A DNA stretch of 64,000 nt from Williamsia sp. 1135 (GTDB taxonomy: Bacteria; Actinomycetota; Actinomycetes; Mycobacteriales; Mycobacteriaceae), in the NCBI RefSeq assembly GCF_002095395.1, contig NZ_MJEI01000082.1, forward strand, positions 16,545 through 80,544. The letters are read 5' to 3'. How positions within the stretch are numbered: position 1 is the stretch's first letter; the number at the start of each line of letters is the position of its first letter. The notes beneath the pieces are model-generated. The model was not told the DNA's origin and did no database searches. It worked only from the letters and a program-made list of their open reading frames with translations. Made by a program: the position numbers and the translations under genes. Shown here piece after piece: positions 60,454 through 64,000 of this stretch.

Positions 60454-60703
60454 CGCGCACCTTCCGAAACCTCCGATCACGGTAGTGTACGGGCAGTCGA
60501 AGAAAAAGATTCGGCCACCCGATACTTTAGGCATCCGCTGAAAGGGACCGCCCAGGAACCTGGCTGCGGCTGCTCGTGCTCCCCTCGGGGGACTGCTGCC
60601 AAGCGCGCGACCCCGCCGGTGGGTACATGCAGGCTGCGTCGGAACGTGTGGGAAGGACGCAGAGCAGGCTGACGGCGGGTGATTGAGCGTTAACGCCTAC
60701 GTA

Positions 60704-61627
60704 CTACAGACGCACTGACGCGAATACCTTCTGCACCGCCGCCGCCAGCTGGCCCAGTCCTGGCTCTTCAACGGGGAAGTGGCCGCAGCCCTCAAGCCGT
60801 ACCGCATGAGCTGGCCCAGAAATCTGCGCGAGGAAGCGTTCGCTTACCTCCGCGGGGATCCACCGGTCTGCGCCAGGATGTACAAGCGTGAGCTGCGGGC
60901 CCCGGTACCGTTCGGGTCGGGTGTGAACGAAGCTGAACCAGTCCGCGAGGAATCCCACGGGCACCCTCGTGCCGCCACCGAGGGGATCTGTCGCGCATAG
61001 CCGAGCGAGGTCGGGATTCGCGCTCATTGCATTCATGCGCGCGAGCCACCGGATTGGTACACGCAGCGTTCCTACGGCGAGCGCCATCGCCGGCAAGGTG
61101 TACGGCGCGCTCCAACCCAGCACTGCCCAACGGGCAGCTGCCCTGCGCGCTGAGCGGTCGGTCAGATCGAGCAGACACGTGACAACGACTGCGGCCGGAA
61201 TGCCTGTGCGCGCTGCTACTTCATAGGCGAGCATGCCCCCCATGCTGGCGCCGAACAGAACCAGCGGCCGAGAATCGTCGCGCGTCTCGGCGACCACAAG
61301 ATCGCACAGCAACTCGATCCAGTCGCGGTAGCGCACCGCGCCGGGCTCAGGTGTTCTTGTCCGCCCGTACAGCGGAAGATCCGGCGCCAAAACCTCCACT
61401 GGCGTCGTGCCGATGACGGCAGACAAAGGCCACAATGCTCCAGCGTGACCACCACCGCCGTGAATGATCATGACTCGCACGGGCGCCGAGAGGTCGCGCT
61501 TGCGTGCAATGTGCACCTGCTGTCCGCGCCACGACCACCACGTCTCTACGGGACGCGGGGCGCCCCGAAACCGTTCCGGCAAGAACTCTTCGTACCGATC
61601 AATCTCGGGGTAATCGACGTCGTTCAC
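60704..61627 (-). CDS. Alpha/beta hydrolase
   Basis: A 307-residue protein with the oxyanion segment IIHGGGGHAGALW, nucleophile elbow FGASMGG (Ser128), an acid in PGADRWIPAEV (near residue 252) and a base in GCGHFPVEEP (near residue 285). No signal peptide is present, so it acts in the cytoplasm. It may be an esterase or lactonase, but the substrate cannot be read from the sequence. It stands alone between the MntH gene and a damaged glyoxalase gene. Confidence 0.88.
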   Translation of the reverse strand: MNDVDYPEIDRYEEFLPERFRGAPRPVETWWSWRGQQVHIARKRDLSAPVRVMIIHGGGGHAGALWPLSAVIGTTPVEVLAPDLPLYGRTRTPEPGAVRYRDWIELLCDLVVAETRDDSRPLVLFGASMGGMLAYEVAARTGIPAAVVVTCLLDLTDRSARRAAARWAVLGWSAPYTLPAMALAVGTLRVPIRWLARMNAMSANPDLARLCATDPLGGGTRVPVGFLADWFSFVHTRPERYRGPQLTLVHPGADRWIPAEVSERFLAQISGPAHAVRLEGCGHFPVEEPGLGQLAAAVQKVFASVRL

Positions 61628-61788
61628 ATCTTGAGCATCCGCCCAATGACATGAGGTAGCAAGTGTTCCTGGCGGTAGTCGGCCTTTACCTCTACGAGCG
61701 GGCGACGCGGCCCCGGGGTGCAGCGGCCCGGATCATCTAAGCGGTTCGAGCGACCACCCGCTAGATTTAATGCATCCTTCTTTCAAGG

Positions 61789-62220
61789 ATGGTACCGGCG
61801 TTGCCGGTCGAAAGCATCAGAACTGTTGTCGAGTTCTATTGCGATCGTTTGGGTTTCACCGTTGACTATTGTGACGATGGGTTCGCAAAGCTTGTGCGTG
61901 ATGGTGCTGAGGTGCATCTGTGGGCGGCTTCTGACGAGGATTGGCCTGGGCGGGACGACTTGATGGCGATGCCCATTTGCAGTGGGGCCGAGAGCTTCAT
62001 GCGGGAACTGCGAGTTGTCGAATCGAGACTGACGCCGTAGACGCACTCATGTCGAGATGAAGGAAAGTCAGGTACTCCACCCTGGTGATGCAGGCGAAGG
62101 CGCGGGAGCTACGGAATGGGAAACCCGCGAGTTTGCAGTCATCGATCTGGACGGCAACCTGCTGACATTCTTCTCTCGAAGCGTTGGTAGGCAGCCAGCT
62201 GGGTCTGGTGACGACGGATG
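61789..62220 (+). pseudogene. Broken glyoxalase/bleomycin-resistance family gene
   Basis: The first frame (61789-62040) encodes the N-terminal half (VEFYCDRLGFTVDYCDDGFAKLVRDGAEVHLW). Before its stop the homology moves to another frame (AGTASCRIETDAVDALMSR, near 61996-62056). A third frame then encodes the end (ATEWETREFAVIDLDGNLLTFF, to about 62220). At least two frameshifts have disabled it. The intact protein would have been a VOC-fold dioxygenase-like or antibiotic-binding protein. Confidence 0.75.
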
Positions 62221-62304
62221 ACCGTTCTATGTGCAAGGCGTGAGGTGATGCGTCCGCTCAGCGCGCAGTTCAGTCCTTGTGCCACTCATCTGGAACGGAC
62301 AACG

Positions 62305-62370
62305 TTTCGTCACTGGTGACGAAATGATTTGTGTCACAACTGATTACGCCGATAATATAGATTATGTCAA
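62305..62370 (+). promoter_or_regulatory. Palindromic promoter element, copy C
   Basis: The palindrome TTTCGTCACTGGTGACGAAA (62305-62324) is followed 28 bases later by TAATATAGATTATGTCAAG. The HTH gene starts 65 bases downstream, so this copy has a plausible direct target. Confidence 0.75.
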
Positions 62371-62434
62371 GTAGTGCCAAACGAACCGTTAGGTAATGCT
62401 CGACAATGGCCTGTTGGTTTGCGACACTGAGACC

Positions 62435-62719
62435 ATGTCCAACTCTCGACTCCTCGAGATCATCGACGCCTGGCGGGTGGCCGACCAACGAACCGACGCC
62501 GAAGCGGCTCGCCGGATTGGGATTTCGCGCGCCACACTGAGTTTGATGCGGACGAACGGAGTCAGGGCGCTTCCGAACAGAACCACTCTGGACGGTATCG
62601 CCGTGACTACCGGCACGCCGTACACGACGGTCCTGGGTGCTGCGTTGCAAGACGCCGGCTACCTCGATCACCGGTTCATCATGATTCCCGTCGACGAGAC
62701 TTCGCCGGGGCGCACATGA
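62435..62719 (+). CDS. Small HTH protein
   Basis: 94 residues from the ATG at 62435 (MSNSRLLEI). Residues 20-70 (TDAEAARRIGISRATLSLMRTNGVRALPNRTTLDGIAVTTG) form an XRE-like helix-turn-helix as in phage-type regulators. The C-terminal part is short. It follows palindromic element C, so it may bind the palindrome and regulate itself. It overlaps the next gene by four bases. Confidence 0.72.
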   Translation: MSNSRLLEIIDAWRVADQRTDAEAARRIGISRATLSLMRTNGVRALPNRTTLDGIAVTTGTPYTTVLGAALQDAGYLDHRFIMIPVDETSPGRT

Positions 62720-62979
62720 GCACCACACCAGTTGACCTGGATCGGCAACTCGCCGCGATCGGTGAACAGCTCACCGAGGTGCGACGCGCAGCGATCGAGC
62801 TGTCACGTGACTATCGGCACTTGCCGATTGGGCAACTCGGTGTGGACACGCTGGGTGACCCACTGACCCCCGGTGAGGCTCTGAGCAAGGCCTGTGACGG
62901 GCTAGACGGTTTCATCGGAGCCCTTGCTCTGGCCGACGACGCCAGTATTGCCCGGACCTACACCACACGACTGCAGTGA
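62716..62979 (+). CDS. Hypothetical helical protein of the HTH operon
   Basis: An 87-residue protein, mostly alpha-helical, with a coiled-coil-like start (LDRQLAAIGEQLTEVRRAAIELSRDYRHL). It overlaps both neighbours by four bases, so it is translated together with the HTH protein and the following 186-residue protein. Unknown family. Confidence 0.65.
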   Translation: MSTTPVDLDRQLAAIGEQLTEVRRAAIELSRDYRHLPIGQLGVDTLGDPLTPGEALSKACDGLDGFIGALALADDASIARTYTTRLQ

Positions 62980-63536
62980 TGAACAGCGATCTCGATCCTG
63001 AGTTCGTCGAACTGATCGACGCTGTCGGTGAACGCCGCGCGCAGGCGCTGATCGCCGCCGCTGTCGCGGTCGCCGCGGACATCCGAGCTGATGCCGACGA
63101 GCTGGGTACCGATCCGGTAGATCGGGCGCGCCTCAGAGTGCTTGGTCAGCTTCCGTCAATCACGTTCGGGCAGAGTCGCTTTTGGCGGTATCAGCTGGCC
63201 GAGTGTGCTGACCGTCTGGCTCAGGACACCCTGCGGTGGGGAGCGCCGGTCCCCCGCTGCACGGGCGAAGAAATGGTGCTGCATCTGATCGTCGGCCGAG
63301 CCCCTGCCGCCGATACCGGGCTGCCAGCCACGCAAGCGATGGTCTGGTCAGGCAATCCTGATGATCCCGACACCTGGGGTGACCTGTCCGTGGATCTCTT
63401 TCAGGACCACGACGTGCTCACCCTCTACGACGTGCCCGCCGAGGCTGTCACGAAGCTGGTCGGCGGAGTCAACCTGGAGCCGGTCGAATGGTTCACCGAG
63501 TTCGATACTGAGTTCCCTGTTCCCCACCGTCCATGA
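62976..63536 (+). CDS. Hypothetical protein of the HTH operon
   Basis: 186 residues from a GTG. An N-terminal helical region (LIDAVGERRAQALIAAAVAVAADIRADADEL) leads to a mixed domain with CADRLAQDTLRWG and PRCTGEEMVLHLIVGRAP. No membrane segment or known motif. It is the third gene of a tightly coupled operon under palindromic element C. Function unknown; the operon has the compact look of a regulatory or toxin-antitoxin-like unit, but no toxin fold is recognised. Confidence 0.65.
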   Translation: MMNSDLDPEFVELIDAVGERRAQALIAAAVAVAADIRADADELGTDPVDRARLRVLGQLPSITFGQSRFWRYQLAECADRLAQDTLRWGAPVPRCTGEEMVLHLIVGRAPAADTGLPATQAMVWSGNPDDPDTWGDLSVDLFQDHDVLTLYDVPAEAVTKLVGGVNLEPVEWFTEFDTEFPVPHRP

Positions 63537-63721
63537 AGGGCTCGCGGCGTGCGGCCCTGCCGTAGTTTCTACGTCGGCGAGCACGCACACCAGTGTCGGC
63601 AACCATCTACCCGCCGGCGTGTGAATCAGCGAGCGTCATGGCTGTATCGGCCCGTGGCAGACTGGGATGGTCATTTTTCGTCGTGAGTGATCGCACGCAC
63701 GGTCGATCGAAAGGAACAGTG

Positions 63722-64000
63722 GTGTCACTCATTGGCGACGGGAATGGTGAGCAGTCGGCGAACAATAAGGGCAGTGCGCCTCTCTTATCGGTAACCACGG
63801 TCCGCCACAACGACGTGTTCGTGGTGAGCGTGACCGGCAGCCTCGACGCCTTGACCGCGCCGCATCTTGATGCCGCTGTCCACAACGCGGTCGCAACGAG
63901 GCCGGGCGGGCTGATCGTTGATCTGACCGACACCGATTTTCTCGCATCGGCGGGGATGTCCGCGTTGATCAACGCCCAGCACGCGGCCGAAGAGCATGGC
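63722..64000 (+). CDS. STAS-domain anti-sigma factor antagonist, cut by the window edge
   Basis: 93 codons are visible from a GTG at 63722 (AAAGGA upstream; GTG 63719 is possible). The sequence VFVVSVTGSLDALTAPHLDAAVHNAV...GLIVDLTDTDFLASAGMSAL is a STAS domain, with the serine of LASAGM the expected phosphorylation site of SpoIIAA/RsbV-type proteins. It would control an anti-sigma factor through partner switching. The 3' end lies outside the window. Confidence 0.85.
   Translation, partial: MSLIGDGNGEQSANNKGSAPLLSVTTVRHNDVFVVSVTGSLDALTAPHLDAAVHNAVATRPGGLIVDLTDTDFLASAGMSALINAQHAAEEHG

Noticed and set aside
60454..60703. A manganese riboswitch or MntR box before the Nramp gene
   Set aside because: No recognisable yybP-ykoY-type fold or MntR-like dyad was found by eye; only a plausible promoter region is seen.

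Overview
The window looks like a large mobile replicon, most simply a conjugative plasmid, of a high-GC actinobacterium. The gene content (actinobacterial SCO6880/SCO6881-type conjugation proteins, a secreted cutinase, a WhiB-like protein, a DtxR/IdeR-like iron box, a CmtR-like repressor) suggests a mycolate-containing member of the Mycobacteriales such as Gordonia, Rhodococcus, Mycobacterium or a relative. The genus cannot be fixed from sequence reading alone. No rRNA, tRNA, CRISPR array or intact transposase was recognised.

Backbone, 1 to about 31 kb. A small minus-strand operon of unknown genes (1-1971) starts at three tandem 9-bp repeats. A putative oriT hairpin (2235-2254) precedes mobC-like, relaxase and relaxase-associated genes on the plus strand (2378-6384). 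A long, tightly overlapped minus-strand operon (about 21.2 down to 6.45 kb) encodes a type IV secretion apparatus: NlpC/P60 plus transglycosylase hydrolase, lipoprotein, two duplicated pairs of membrane proteins, VirB6-like channel, SCO6880-like protein, VirB4-like ATPase, VirD4-like coupling protein and DUF4913 protein. A cutinase-like esterase lies upstream. At 23.4-27.4 kb three plus-strand small genes (two HTH regulators among them) converge on a minus-strand operon of nucleoside hydrolase, ImmA/IrrE-like metalloprotease and seven-helix MAB_1171c-like membrane protein. This is the best candidate here for an undescribed stress or defence system. At 27.5-30.6 kb follow a ribbon-helix-helix protein, a replication initiator, a duplicated iteron-like region and parA plus a ParG-like gene.

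Accessory part, about 31 to 64 kb. It contains a WhiB-like protein and small unknown genes; a short CBASS-like operon (HNH-SAVED effector, CD-NTase, E2-like protein; 33.4-36.3 kb) divergent from an AAA ATPase; a siderophore uptake pair under a putative DtxR/IdeR box; a CmtR-like/CDF/DUF3703 metal-resistance cluster; and a 42.7-59 kb island for copper, disulfide and cytochrome oxidase assembly. That island holds CopC, an M56 protease with BlaI repressor, M23 and L,D-transpeptidase wall enzymes, CcdA, VKOR, DsbA-like, CtaG, TlpA-like proteins, a CDF exporter, CtaD, a frameshifted lspA, a thioredoxin-like protein, a resB remnant and a CopD-CtaG fusion. Nine near-palindromic sites of the TACTACTA/TAGTAGTA type sit at its promoters, so it reads as one BlaI regulon. 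MntH, an alpha/beta hydrolase, a broken glyoxalase gene, an HTH operon and the start of a STAS protein end the window.

A 20-bp perfect palindrome followed at a helically phased distance by a TAAT-containing AT-rich box occurs three times (33.20, 40.84 and 62.31 kb), each time near an accessory-module boundary.
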